DNA of 64,000 nt. Source: Lachnospiraceae bacterium (GTDB lineage Bacteria > Bacillota > Clostridia > Lachnospirales > Bianqueaceae). The stretch spans positions 62,001 through 126,000 of the forward strand of contig JAAWDX010000012.1 in NCBI GenBank assembly GCA_022794035.1. The letters run 5' to 3'. The notes beneath the pieces were generated by a model. The model did no database searches and was not told the DNA's origin. It worked only from the letters and a program-made list of their open reading frames with translations. Made by a program: the position numbers and the translations under genes. Positions 25,054-34,057 of the stretch are shown piece by piece (position 1 is the stretch's first letter; the number at the start of each line of letters is the position of its first letter).

Positions 25054-27951
25054 TTAGAACAGCGTAATGATCGTCTTAAACAGATCCTTATCCGCTTTAA
25101 TTTTTTCTTCTGAACCCTGCACACAGATATAAGGCTCCTGCATCGCCTGTGTTAGCGCCTTGGCGCTTTCATGGATCTGCTCCTGCGTGGTGCCCAGTAC
25201 TTCGTCGCGAAGCTGCTGCAGATACTCCGGGGTTATGCCGCATTCCAGACGCACACAGGCGGCAGCTCCCTTCATCGATACGGTCCTTACCGGATCCAGC
25301 CCTGCAATTGTGCCGATAATATATTTGGTCAGTTCTCTCTCGCTGCAGGAGAAGGTTTCCATAAAGGGGCCTGCCTTTTCAAATACGTCGACGGTCCTCG
25401 CAAGATTAGGATCCCGGAAGGAAACCAGCCGGATCCTCCCCTGTCGGTCGATGTTCTGGAAGCATCCGTATGCACCTCCCTGCGCACGCACCTGTGACCA
25501 GAGATAATCCAGATACAAAATATGCCCCAGCACTACCATCGAGCCATGATAGGGCTGCGTGAAGCGGCCTGCTTTCGCCACATACTGCACCTTACCGGAT
25601 GTGATTAAGCCCTCATTTTTCACCTCGGGCTGAACGCGGACCACTTGCTCGCTGGCATGCACGCTCTTTCCTGCCGGCAGGTCCGCTGCCAGCCTTTCTG
25701 CTGCCAAAAGAATTTCCTGTTTTTCCTCCTTCTGACAAGTGATTCTAAAGCTGATCTGCTCCTGCCGGATCAAAATATCCAGCACCTCCTGCATGCGCCG
25801 AATCGCCTCATCTGCCTGTTCATCAAAATGCTGCTCCAGCTCCTTCATAAATAAGAAGAAATCAACGCCGGTCACCTGCTCGCTATACGCCATAAGAGGA
25901 GAAAAATACGATGTCGCGCGGCTCCCGGCAACCATATGACCGGCCTGCATCATAGACTGCTCCATCCGCGAACGATTTTCTGCTACGATTTCTTTCAGCC
26001 GGCTTTTATCCGAAAAATCCGTGTGCAGCAGGATTTCTTTTGCCAGATCAAAGGCGGTCTGATTTTCCTTGATCAGATATTTGGTGCTCAGGTAAAAATA
26101 AGGCACAAAGCTGCCATCCATCTTTTCCAGCAGCGTAATGTTGGTATTCAGGCTTCCCAGATGACAGCCAATCTCATTATCCAGCTCCGTATAGGTGTAG
26201 CGCTCTGTATTCATCATTGCTAGCACTCCGGCCAGAAGACCTGCATAGGGCAAATCTTTCTCCGGCAGATAATCCATATTAAAATACAGACTTACATACG
26301 CAATATGATTGGTAAAATCTTCATAGATATAAGCTGGTTTTCCTCCCACATCTTCCAGCGCCGCGATAAACTGCGTCTGTTTCGGATCAATATCCTTTCT
26401 TTCCAGCAGAGGGAGCTTCTGCAGGTCCTCCGGCTTATCCGGACTTTGCTGCCGCTCCTGAATGCGTTTAGTCTCGGCAACCAGCTCCGCCACTTCTTCG
26501 GGCGTAAGGCCCGCCTTATAGGCATCCAGCTTTGCCTGCACCGCTTGCTGCACCTTTTGATTGAGTCCCGGCTGCGGCCGCAGCGTCACAATTGCTCCAT
26601 GAGTATTTTGCAAAAGATGCGTTTGAATCATCATTTCAAAAAACCGGGGCGTATTGCGAATACGACTGAGCGGCTCCTCATAGGATAAAAGCTGGAATGG
26701 ACTCTCGCCATAAAGCCAGCTATCCATACAGGATATATTCAGCATCAATCCTTTAGGCATCGATCCAAAATTGCTCTCCCGCAAAGAAAACTCCGTTGAA
26801 TTGAGCGTAGCCTCTACTAGCTTAGGATCCAAGCCGTTTTGAACAATCTCTTCTAATGTTTTGCGGATAATGCGCACAAATTCATCCTTCTGCTCAGGAT
26901 CTGCATTTTTCGCTACAATGCTAAAGCTTGGCTGCTGCATACTGGCATTGGCGGCTGCATATACCTCTTTGCCAATTCCCGCCTTCAGCAGCGCTGTTTT
27001 AATTGGAGCAGACTCACAGCCTCCCAGCAGCTGCGCCAGCATATCCAGCCCATAATAATTCAGCGGATCTGTCGAATGACCGGCAACCACATTGTAGCTT
27101 AAAAATGTCTTTCCCTTTGTATCCTCACCATCCGCTAAGGCATACACATGCTCCACCTCGTGAATGCTCTCAAACGCTGTCTGCTCCGGAATCTCTCCTT
27201 TTACAATCGATGCTTCAAACTCCTGCAAATAAGCTTCATGCAGAAACGTCAGATGCTTTTCCATATCTCCATTGCCGTAAAAGAAAATATAACTGTTGGA
27301 TGGATGATAATAGGTCTCATGAAAGGCTCTGAACTCTTCATATGTCAGATCAGGAATAAAATCCGGATCTCCGCCAGAGCTGTTAGCATATATTGTATCC
27401 GGATATAGAGCTTTATCCACTGTATCATTTAACACCGTTTCCGGAGATGAATAGGCACCCTTCATTTCATTATAAACTACACCCTTATACTGAATGTCTC
27501 CTTCCTGCTCCTCCAGCTCATAATGCCAGCCTTCTTGCTTTAAGATAAACGGATCATGACGCAGATTAGGATGCAGCACTGCATCCAGATACACATCCAT
27601 AAGATTGATAAAATCCTGTTCATTGCGGCTGGCCACCGGAAACATTGTCTTATCCGAAAAGGTCATGGCATTCAAAAAAGTATTGAGCGAGCCTTTTAGC
27701 AGCTCTACAAATGGTTCTTTGACCGGAAATTTTCTGGAACCATTTAATACGCAGTGTTCTAAAATATGAGGAATTCCTTCGTTGTTCGCTGGAGGCGTAC
27801 AAAAGCTGATGCTGAATACCTTATTATCGTCTTCCGGAGCATATAAATAAAAAACCGGAGCTCCTGTCTGATTATGCCGATATAAATACCCGGTCGCCTG
27901 ATATTCTGCAATTTCTCTTTTTTCGATCAGTGTATAATTTTGAATTTCCAT
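25054..27951 (-). CDS. M16C family zinc metallopeptidase (presequence-protease-like)
   Basis: 965 residues from ATG 27951, which has GGGAGG 7 bases upstream; the longer reading begins at a TTG. The inverted zinc motif HxxEH is present as HILEHCVLNGSRKF near residue 64, with the downstream glutamate in the YNEMKGAYSSPE region. Four homologous halves-of-halves fit the clam-like M16C architecture that degrades short peptides inside a closed chamber. There is no signal peptide, so a cytoplasmic peptidase is likely. It precedes era in the same transcript. Confidence 0.9.
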   Translation of the reverse strand: MEIQNYTLIEKREIAEYQATGYLYRHNQTGAPVFYLYAPEDDNKVFSISFCTPPANNEGIPHILEHCVLNGSRKFPVKEPFVELLKGSLNTFLNAMTFSDKTMFPVASRNEQDFINLMDVYLDAVLHPNLRHDPFILKQEGWHYELEEQEGDIQYKGVVYNEMKGAYSSPETVLNDTVDKALYPDTIYANSSGGDPDFIPDLTYEEFRAFHETYYHPSNSYIFFYGNGDMEKHLTFLHEAYLQEFEASIVKGEIPEQTAFESIHEVEHVYALADGEDTKGKTFLSYNVVAGHSTDPLNYYGLDMLAQLLGGCESAPIKTALLKAGIGKEVYAAANASMQQPSFSIVAKNADPEQKDEFVRIIRKTLEEIVQNGLDPKLVEATLNSTEFSLRESNFGSMPKGLMLNISCMDSWLYGESPFQLLSYEEPLSRIRNTPRFFEMMIQTHLLQNTHGAIVTLRPQPGLNQKVQQAVQAKLDAYKAGLTPEEVAELVAETKRIQERQQSPDKPEDLQKLPLLERKDIDPKQTQFIAALEDVGGKPAYIYEDFTNHIAYVSLYFNMDYLPEKDLPYAGLLAGVLAMMNTERYTYTELDNEIGCHLGSLNTNITLLEKMDGSFVPYFYLSTKYLIKENQTAFDLAKEILLHTDFSDKSRLKEIVAENRSRMEQSMMQAGHMVAGSRATSYFSPLMAYSEQVTGVDFFLFMKELEQHFDEQADEAIRRMQEVLDILIRQEQISFRITCQKEEKQEILLAAERLAADLPAGKSVHASEQVVRVQPEVKNEGLITSGKVQYVAKAGRFTQPYHGSMVVLGHILYLDYLWSQVRAQGGAYGCFQNIDRQGRIRLVSFRDPNLARTVDVFEKAGPFMETFSCSERELTKYIIGTIAGLDPVRTVSMKGAAACVRLECGITPEYLQQLRDEVLGTTQEQIHESAKALTQAMQEPYICVQGSEEKIKADKDLFKTIITLF

Positions 27952-28070
27952 TAAACATCCTCCCAAGTCTAAAATCTCATTTGCGTTATCTGTCTTTTGC
28001 GTTTCTATTTACTTTTTAAGTATACCGCTTTTTTCCTTTTTTTACAACAAGCAATCCTTGAATCCTATAA

Positions 28071-28119
28071 AAAAGAGGACACGCTCCAAGCTTTTAAAGC
28101 TTGGAAGATGTCCTCTTTT
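28071..28119 (-). terminator. Terminator of the cell-wall hydrolase gene
   Basis: On the minus strand a long interrupted stem AAAAGAGGACA/TGTCCTCTTTT with an inner CCAAGCTTT/AAAGCTTGG helix, then T6. The 27967-28214 gap otherwise shows no gene. Confidence 0.85.
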
Positions 28120-28214
28120 AAGCCGTGCTCTCGACTCACTGATAAGCTGCTGATACGCTGCGTTGCTGGCTGGATTCAATGATTCTTTGTTAGTTTTATC
28201 AAGAGCTTTATTGA

Positions 28215-31046
28215 TTATAATGCTGCCCAGGTTTTGGGCCCTACGATTCCATCGGCACCGATCCCATTAGCAGCCTGAAAACGCTTCACTGCTGCCTCTG
28301 TACCACTGCCGAAAATACCGTCTATTCCGATCTGATAGCCATGCTGCACCAAAAGCTGCTGCAAAACTTTTACGTCGGCTCCCGTACTTCCGTTCCTTAA
28401 GGTAGCTCTGGTAGTTGTGTTTCCATTGGCATTACTGCTGGTAAGCACATTCCATGTTTTAGGTCCTACGATCCCGTCGGCTCCAATGCCATTGGCTGCC
28501 TGGAAACGCTTTACCATCGTTTCGGTCGTATTGCCGAATATACCGTCTGCTCCTACCGGATATCCAAGACGCGACAGAATTTGCTGCAATTCCTTAACAG
28601 CCTCTCCCGAGCTTCCCTTCTGGATCTGCGGCCTAGTGGTACTCGTTCCCGGATTGGTAGTTGTATTTCCATTAGCATTGCCACTGGTAAGTACATTCCA
28701 AGTCTTAGGTCCTACGATTCCATCGGCTCCAATGCCATTGGCTGCCTGGAAACGCTTCACCATCGCTTCGGTCGTATTGCCAAATATACCATCCGCCCCT
28801 ACCGAATACCCAAGACGGGATAGAATCTGCTGCAGTTCTTTAACTGCCTCTCCAGTACTTCCTTTCTGGATCTGCGGCCTGGTGGTACTCGTTCCTGGAT
28901 TGGTGCTACCACTTTCACTCATCTTAATCAGTGCTGCCCAGGTTTTAGGCCCTACCACGCCATCCGCTCCAATGCCGTTTGCGCTCTGGAACTTCTTTAC
29001 TGCAGTCTCTGTATCTCTTCCAAAAATACCATCCTCATCCAGACCATATCCCAGCTTATTAAGCAGCTTCTGCATTTCCAGCACATCGCTGCCTGTTGAT
29101 CCATACGAAATTGTCGCATGCGTTGTAGATGGGTCCGATGGATTAGATGGATTAGTAGGCTCTGAAGGCGTCACACTACCGCCAGTCACACACTCCACAT
29201 ACGTGTTAATAATCACTGTCCAAGTATCTGTGCCCACTACGCCGTCGCTTGTCAGCTTATTCTTGGTTTGAATATCCTTGACCGCACGCTGCGTATTCGC
29301 ATCAAAAGTTCCTGTTACAGCAACATAACTGTAGCCAATGGTTTTCAGATAGCCCTGTACTTCTTTTACATCCGAACCGGTACTGCCAAGCTGAAGCTCA
29401 TTACGCAGGCCGGCTGCCGGTCCTGTATAGACCGGATCATCCCAGTAACCGCTGCTTCCGTCTGCCTGTACACCGCTTCCGCCAGCCGTTACATATAAAC
29501 GAACGATAATTTCACCATATGAATCATGATGATTTCTCGCATCCTCTAGGCTGCTATACTGCTTCGGATCATATCCCGGAACTGCCCATTTACCTCCCAG
29601 GCCTTCCCATTTGGTAACGGACCCTCTCACCGGATATTTAAATCTCGGATCCAGCAGCTTGCGGCCGCTTGGAATTTCGTTTTTGCTGGCATAGCTGTAC
29701 AAATGCTGAATATGCGCCTCTATGCCTTCCTCAGGTGAATTATACTTAGCATAATCCGTCCCGTCTCCGTTTTTTAATCCGCAGAAATTATAGTAGCTGG
29801 CATTTGCCTCGCCGCCATACTTTAAATATCCCGTTTCCAGCATAGCCTGGAAAAAGGCAATATCTCCGCGGATGCCATAGTAGCTGCCAATCGTCAAATA
29901 GGCATTGGCTACCTGCTGCGCATACGCCTTTGTAATACCCGTGTTATTTTTCATCAGAAAAGCAACCATGGTGTCTGCACTCATGGTAGACGAACCCTGG
30001 ATCGGGTTGTTGTACCAAGTCGTGCTGCCGGATTCCTCTCCGGAAAACTGCCCATTATATGTTCCCAGCTTAGCCTTAACCGCCGCCTTAAACTCCCACC
30101 AGCGAGCCCAGTTATTATCGGCCATGGTCAGCGGGCACACCTTTGTACCGGCATCATAGTGCCTGACCAAATGATCTATATCCAGATTATACTTCCAAAG
30201 CAAGTACGCTGCCAGATCAATGGTATTTGTCATCGCTTTGTTGTAATTGCCATCCGGATTAATACACATTTCGATTCCAAGCGAATTGTGATTGCTGATC
30301 GGCGTAGCCGGCGTCTTATATTTGATACCGCAGTGCCAGGACCCTTCACTATCATCAATGATCTGCACAACCTGCTTATCATCGACAAAATAATGAGCAC
30401 TAGCCTCCCGATTTCCACCCGCAAAAAACTGATAATGCGCCATAGCATCGGCTCCGGGCTTCGGGTTGCCGGTATCGTGAATCACGATATATTCGACGTT
30501 GTTATAATCGGTATACTTATTATAGTTAATTTCATATTTATAAAAAGCAATACCTGGCGCTAACCCCATATTGGAATTATTCGCTCTAGCTGAAAACATT
30601 GCCGCACTGCTCAGCAGTCTTGCATTTGCATTGCTGTACAGCGAAATGCTCTCCAGCTCCATGCTGCCTTCTGCCGCAATCTGGCTTTCTTCCAGCTCCA
30701 CATCGTCGACCACATCACTTTCGGAGGATTCATCCCCAGTGGTTTCTGCTTCAGAGCTTTCCTCCGAGGTATTTGCTTCTGCATCCGGATTGTTTGCTGC
30801 ATTGGAATCTACGTTGTTTGCTTCTTCACCTTGATCAATCTGATCGTTTTGGCCGTTCAGACTGCTTTGATTGTTCGCTTCATTCCCCGTTTGATTGCTC
30901 TGTACCACTTCTGCATTTTCTTCTTGTACCTGTGCTTCACTCTCCTGTGCTGCATGAGCCGCCAGCGGCGACATCACTACAGAAGTCATGAGGAAGGTGA
31001 CCGCAAGTACAAGTGTAACAGATCTTTTCCATCCTTTTTTCAACAT
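28215..31046 (-). CDS. Secreted bifunctional cell-wall hydrolase: amidase + glucosaminidase + five peptidoglycan-binding repeats
   Basis: 943 residues. Signal peptide 1-32 (KRSVTLVLAVTFLMTSVVMS, AHAA cleavage region), then an Asn/Glu-rich linker. An amidase-2 domain follows, with zinc ligands in YIVIHDTGN and LVRHYDAGTKVCP, cutting the MurNAc-L-Ala bond. Next is a glucosaminidase-like domain (AFFQAMLETGYLKYGG, YNFCGLKNGDG), with a catalytic Glu in the first motif. Five PG_binding_1 repeats end the protein, each with DGIFG or similar and GADGIVGPKTW; repeats 3 and 4 are nearly identical. Start ATG 31046 has GGGAGG upstream. A role in wall turnover, separation or mother-cell lysis is likely. 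Confidence 0.92.
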   Translation of the reverse strand: MLKKGWKRSVTLVLAVTFLMTSVVMSPLAAHAAQESEAQVQEENAEVVQSNQTGNEANNQSSLNGQNDQIDQGEEANNVDSNAANNPDAEANTSEESSEAETTGDESSESDVVDDVELEESQIAAEGSMELESISLYSNANARLLSSAAMFSARANNSNMGLAPGIAFYKYEINYNKYTDYNNVEYIVIHDTGNPKPGADAMAHYQFFAGGNREASAHYFVDDKQVVQIIDDSEGSWHCGIKYKTPATPISNHNSLGIEMCINPDGNYNKAMTNTIDLAAYLLWKYNLDIDHLVRHYDAGTKVCPLTMADNNWARWWEFKAAVKAKLGTYNGQFSGEESGSTTWYNNPIQGSSTMSADTMVAFLMKNNTGITKAYAQQVANAYLTIGSYYGIRGDIAFFQAMLETGYLKYGGEANASYYNFCGLKNGDGTDYAKYNSPEEGIEAHIQHLYSYASKNEIPSGRKLLDPRFKYPVRGSVTKWEGLGGKWAVPGYDPKQYSSLEDARNHHDSYGEIIVRLYVTAGGSGVQADGSSGYWDDPVYTGPAAGLRNELQLGSTGSDVKEVQGYLKTIGYSYVAVTGTFDANTQRAVKDIQTKNKLTSDGVVGTDTWTVIINTYVECVTGGSVTPSEPTNPSNPSDPSTTHATISYGSTGSDVLEMQKLLNKLGYGLDEDGIFGRDTETAVKKFQSANGIGADGVVGPKTWAALIKMSESGSTNPGTSTTRPQIQKGSTGEAVKELQQILSRLGYSVGADGIFGNTTEAMVKRFQAANGIGADGIVGPKTWNVLTSGNANGNTTTNPGTSTTRPQIQKGSSGEAVKELQQILSRLGYPVGADGIFGNTTETMVKRFQAANGIGADGIVGPKTWNVLTSSNANGNTTTRATLRNGSTGADVKVLQQLLVQHGYQIGIDGIFGSGTEAAVKRFQAANGIGADGIVGPKTWAAL
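28420..28911 (-). repeat. Two near-identical 246-bp tandem copies inside the hydrolase gene
   Basis: The DNA encoding peptidoglycan-binding repeats 3 and 4 repeats at 246 bp (82 codons); for example AGGTCCTACGAT on the plus strand occurs at 28461 and 28707. The copies differ only at scattered, mostly silent sites, pointing to recent duplication or gene conversion. Confidence 0.85.
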
Positions 31047-31146
31047 CTCACCTCCCTGCTTAAAAAGGATGGCATCAGTATACCATCCTTTTTTCAGATC
31101 GTCAATAAATGAGACACGAAGTTTTAACAAATTATGACCGTTTTCT

Positions 31147-32721
31147 TTATGATCCGTAATAATCATTTAAAATTTGCTGTGCAAGCGGTACGGCTCTTTT
31201 GTCGCTTCCGCCATTTTCGATCAAGATGGTAATGGCCAAATCTACCTTGCCATTGACCTTCGTATATCCGGTAAACCAAGAATGATCCTCCCCCTGATCC
31301 ACCTGAGCCGTTCCTGTTTTGCCATATACCGTGCAGCCATCCATCTGCAGAGAGGTTGCTGTTCCGTGCTCAATTACGCCGGCCATCAGCCTCTCTAAAA
31401 ATGCCGCCTCCTCTGCCTTCATCACAGTGCCCCATAGCTTAGGCAAATTTTTTTGCACCTGCTTTCCTTCTGCATCAACTACCTGATCAATCATATATGG
31501 CGTATACAAAATCCCCTGATTAGCAATGGCGCAGGTGAGCATATTCATCGCAAAGGGCGTAAACTGCGTCTCCCCTTGCCCAATGGCTGTCTGCGCAATC
31601 ATTCCGTCACTATCGTCATCACTAACCACAACGCTGGTTTCCGACTGCGGTAAAATAAACTCATAGGAGCTGCCAAGCTTAAGATATTCCGCTGTGCTGC
31701 GAATTGCATCGCCTCCCATAAGCACTCCCGCGCTGGCAAAAAATCCATTGCAGGAATCCGCAAATCCATTCTCAATATCCATTTCGCCATGAACCGTTCC
31801 GCCTGCACATCCAAGCGTTTCAGAGCCTATCTGATATGCCCCGGGGCATACATAGCGATAGGTCTGATAATCTGACATATTCCGATACATCGTTAAAGCC
31901 GTTATGATTTTAAAGGTCGATCCCGGCGCATATAACCCCTGTGTCGCTCTTGTATACAAGGGACTATCCTCCCTGTCTGCAATTGTCTCCCAATGATCCT
32001 TAATATCAGCAGGGTGATATGACGGCGTCGACACAAAAACCTTGCATTTCCCTGTTGAAGGCTCCGTAATCACAACCGCCCCTTTATACGCTGCCATCTG
32101 CTCGTAGATTTTCTGTTGCTGCGCAAAATCAATGGTCGTAATCACATTGCATCCTGGCAGTGCCTCCTCCTTAGCCCAGCTTTTAAGCGTGCTCAAAAGG
32201 TCCGGCGGCTGCAGCAGCAAATCATTCGCTGCCAGCTCAAGCCCCGCCTTTCCTCTGCCTACATAGCCAGTCACATGCGCAAAGGCTTCTCCATATGGAT
32301 ATACTCTGCCCTGGCTGCCATCCTCCTGCATTTCCGTATAGGCCAGCACCTCTCCTGAAGCAGCCAGAATAGAGCCGCGAATCACTGTTTCCTCTTCTTC
32401 ATTCAATCTGGGATTATACGCGTTGGTCTGAATTTCCTTTTGATCTATGATCATAATTTTTCCGATCCAGAGGATCAGACACAGCCCCAGCGCCACAAAA
32501 ATCCCTTTAATGACCTGAAAGGTATGATCATTTGCCGGCTTAGAAGGGGTCGTCGAATTCAAAGGGGCTGAGGGCTTCTTTTTTCTTTTTCCTCCCTCTT
32601 TTTCCGCGCTGCGGCTCCTCGTAGACTTCTCCGTAATAGGGACTTCCGTCTTCGTATTCCCACTGCGCCTCTTCGACAGCGGCGGCGTAGCTCTGCCGTT
32701 TTTCTTCTCTTTGCTGCTCAC
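31147..32721 (-). CDS. Class B penicillin-binding protein (transpeptidase)
   Basis: 524 residues. A Lys/Arg/Ser-rich cytoplasmic tail, one membrane helix (IFVALGLCLILWIGKIMII), a short pedestal, and a transpeptidase domain with the SxxK motif in APGSTFKIITAL, SxN in ADSCNGFF and KTG in YGKTGTAQ. It cross-links peptidoglycan with its partner FtsW-type glycosyltransferase encoded just upstream. No in-frame ATG lies between the FtsW stop and the membrane helix. GTG 32721 has a very strong GGGAGGAGG site 9 bases before it, but this makes the gene overlap ftsW by 182 bases. A TTG (codon before NSTTPSKP) near 32564 is a weaker alternative. Confidence 0.85.
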   Translation of the reverse strand: MSSKEKKNGRATPPLSKRRSGNTKTEVPITEKSTRSRSAEKEGGKRKKKPSAPLNSTTPSKPANDHTFQVIKGIFVALGLCLILWIGKIMIIDQKEIQTNAYNPRLNEEEETVIRGSILAASGEVLAYTEMQEDGSQGRVYPYGEAFAHVTGYVGRGKAGLELAANDLLLQPPDLLSTLKSWAKEEALPGCNVITTIDFAQQQKIYEQMAAYKGAVVITEPSTGKCKVFVSTPSYHPADIKDHWETIADREDSPLYTRATQGLYAPGSTFKIITALTMYRNMSDYQTYRYVCPGAYQIGSETLGCAGGTVHGEMDIENGFADSCNGFFASAGVLMGGDAIRSTAEYLKLGSSYEFILPQSETSVVVSDDDSDGMIAQTAIGQGETQFTPFAMNMLTCAIANQGILYTPYMIDQVVDAEGKQVQKNLPKLWGTVMKAEEAAFLERLMAGVIEHGTATSLQMDGCTVYGKTGTAQVDQGEDHSWFTGYTKVNGKVDLAITILIENGGSDKRAVPLAQQILNDYYGS

Positions 32722-34057
32722 GTTGTCTCGCCTCCTCCCGGTCCATCCTGTACAATCGAATGACCGCTTCAATAATTCCAATCGTAATAAAATTTGACAA
32801 TAAAGAGCTTCCTCCATAGCTAATAAAAGGAAGCGTAACTCCCGTAAGCGGAATCAGCTTAATGACGCCGCCCACAATAATAAACGTCTGCGACATAAAC
32901 AAAACGCCAAACGCTACCAAAAGATTACGCCGAATGGTACTTTTCTCCCGCCGCCCAGTTTCCATAACAAACAGAAACATCAAAAGATAAACCAGCAGCA
33001 GCAGGATTCCAAAAACCACGCCAAACTCCTCGGCAATAGCCGAAAAAATCATGTCCGTTGTTTTAGCAGGGATATAGCCCGGCGCCCCCTGATACAACCC
33101 GGCGCCCATCCACCCGCCGCTTGTAATCGCAAACAGGCTTTGGGCAATTTGATATCCGCTGCCATTGATATCTGCCCACGGATCTATCCAAATATCAAAT
33201 CTTTGCTGCACATGCCCCACAAATCGATACGCCAAAAAGGCCGCAGCCACCATGGCCAGGCAGCCTCCCCACAGAACAAAGCCCCGTCCCAGATAATCAT
33301 AAGTCATCATCCAGGCTAAAATTCCAAAAATCAGCAGCGCTCCCAGGTCATTCTGCAGCAGAAGCACAATCGCCATAAACCCTGTCACTGCCCCTGCCTG
33401 AATCAAAGAAGTAAGCTTCCTTTGCTTTGTATAGAGAATTGCCAGGAAAAAGGCAAAGGTCAGCTTGACAAACTCAGAGGGCTGAAACACGAATCCCTTT
33501 ATATCCGCCCAGTTCAGTGATCCACCTGCCTCACTTGGGAAAATGAAAGGCAGCACAATCAGTCCTACGCTGATGATCATATATACCGGCGCCGGAATCC
33601 TCCATATCCACCTTCCTCTAAAAAATAACAGTACAAAATTGACCAGCGCAAAGCAGGCAGCAATCCACCACACCTGCATGACCGCCGATTCCTGATCCAA
33701 TCGCCAGAGCGTAATAAATCCAACACTCAGCAGCATATATACACAGTTCCACAAAAGCCGGTTTGTATGCCGGTGCAGCGTTAACAAAAGAATATACATG
33801 CCAAGCATGACGCCGCCATAAATCGTCAGCGTCTTCAGCTGCTCCCAGGGAATCCCGTCCTGCCATTCCCTGAGCAAAATTAAGATCATCGACAGAAGGT
33901 TAAACAGTACAATAATGGCTGCCTGATAGGAATACATCTCCCTGCAGGTACTGCTCGAGGGTTTTCGCCAATACAGATAATATCCAATCGCGACAAATAA
34001 AAATAGTAAAAATAAATACAGGTATTTCGATACCAGAACCATCATCTGAAACATCAT
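32540..34057 (-). CDS. ftsW: FtsW/RodA/SpoVE family peptidoglycan polymerase
   Basis: 505 residues, about ten membrane helices. SEDS-family landmarks: QPSEFVKLTFAFFLA, LLQNDLGALLIFG, TDMIFSAIAEEFGVVFG and LTGVTLPFISYGGSSLLSNF. It polymerises lipid II, paired with the class B PBP downstream. ATG 34057 overlaps the U32 stop by 4 bases, with AGGGGGTGG upstream. The C-terminal 60-70 residues are a charged Gln/Arg/Glu and Lys-rich cytoplasmic tail encoded in the region that overlaps the PBP start. Confidence 0.93.
   Translation of the reverse strand: MMFQMMVLVSKYLYLFLLFLFVAIGYYLYWRKPSSSTCREMYSYQAAIIVLFNLLSMILILLREWQDGIPWEQLKTLTIYGGVMLGMYILLLTLHRHTNRLLWNCVYMLLSVGFITLWRLDQESAVMQVWWIAACFALVNFVLLFFRGRWIWRIPAPVYMIISVGLIVLPFIFPSEAGGSLNWADIKGFVFQPSEFVKLTFAFFLAILYTKQRKLTSLIQAGAVTGFMAIVLLLQNDLGALLIFGILAWMMTYDYLGRGFVLWGGCLAMVAAAFLAYRFVGHVQQRFDIWIDPWADINGSGYQIAQSLFAITSGGWMGAGLYQGAPGYIPAKTTDMIFSAIAEEFGVVFGILLLLVYLLMFLFVMETGRREKSTIRRNLLVAFGVLFMSQTFIIVGGVIKLIPLTGVTLPFISYGGSSLLSNFITIGIIEAVIRLYRMDREEARQREQQREEKRQSYAAAVEEAQWEYEDGSPYYGEVYEEPQRGKRGRKKKKEALSPFEFDDPF

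Noticed and set aside
28417..29271. 284-residue plus-strand frame opposite the cell-wall hydrolase
   Set aside because: Antisense to the peptidoglycan-binding repeats; its own apparent repeats merely mirror the real ones.
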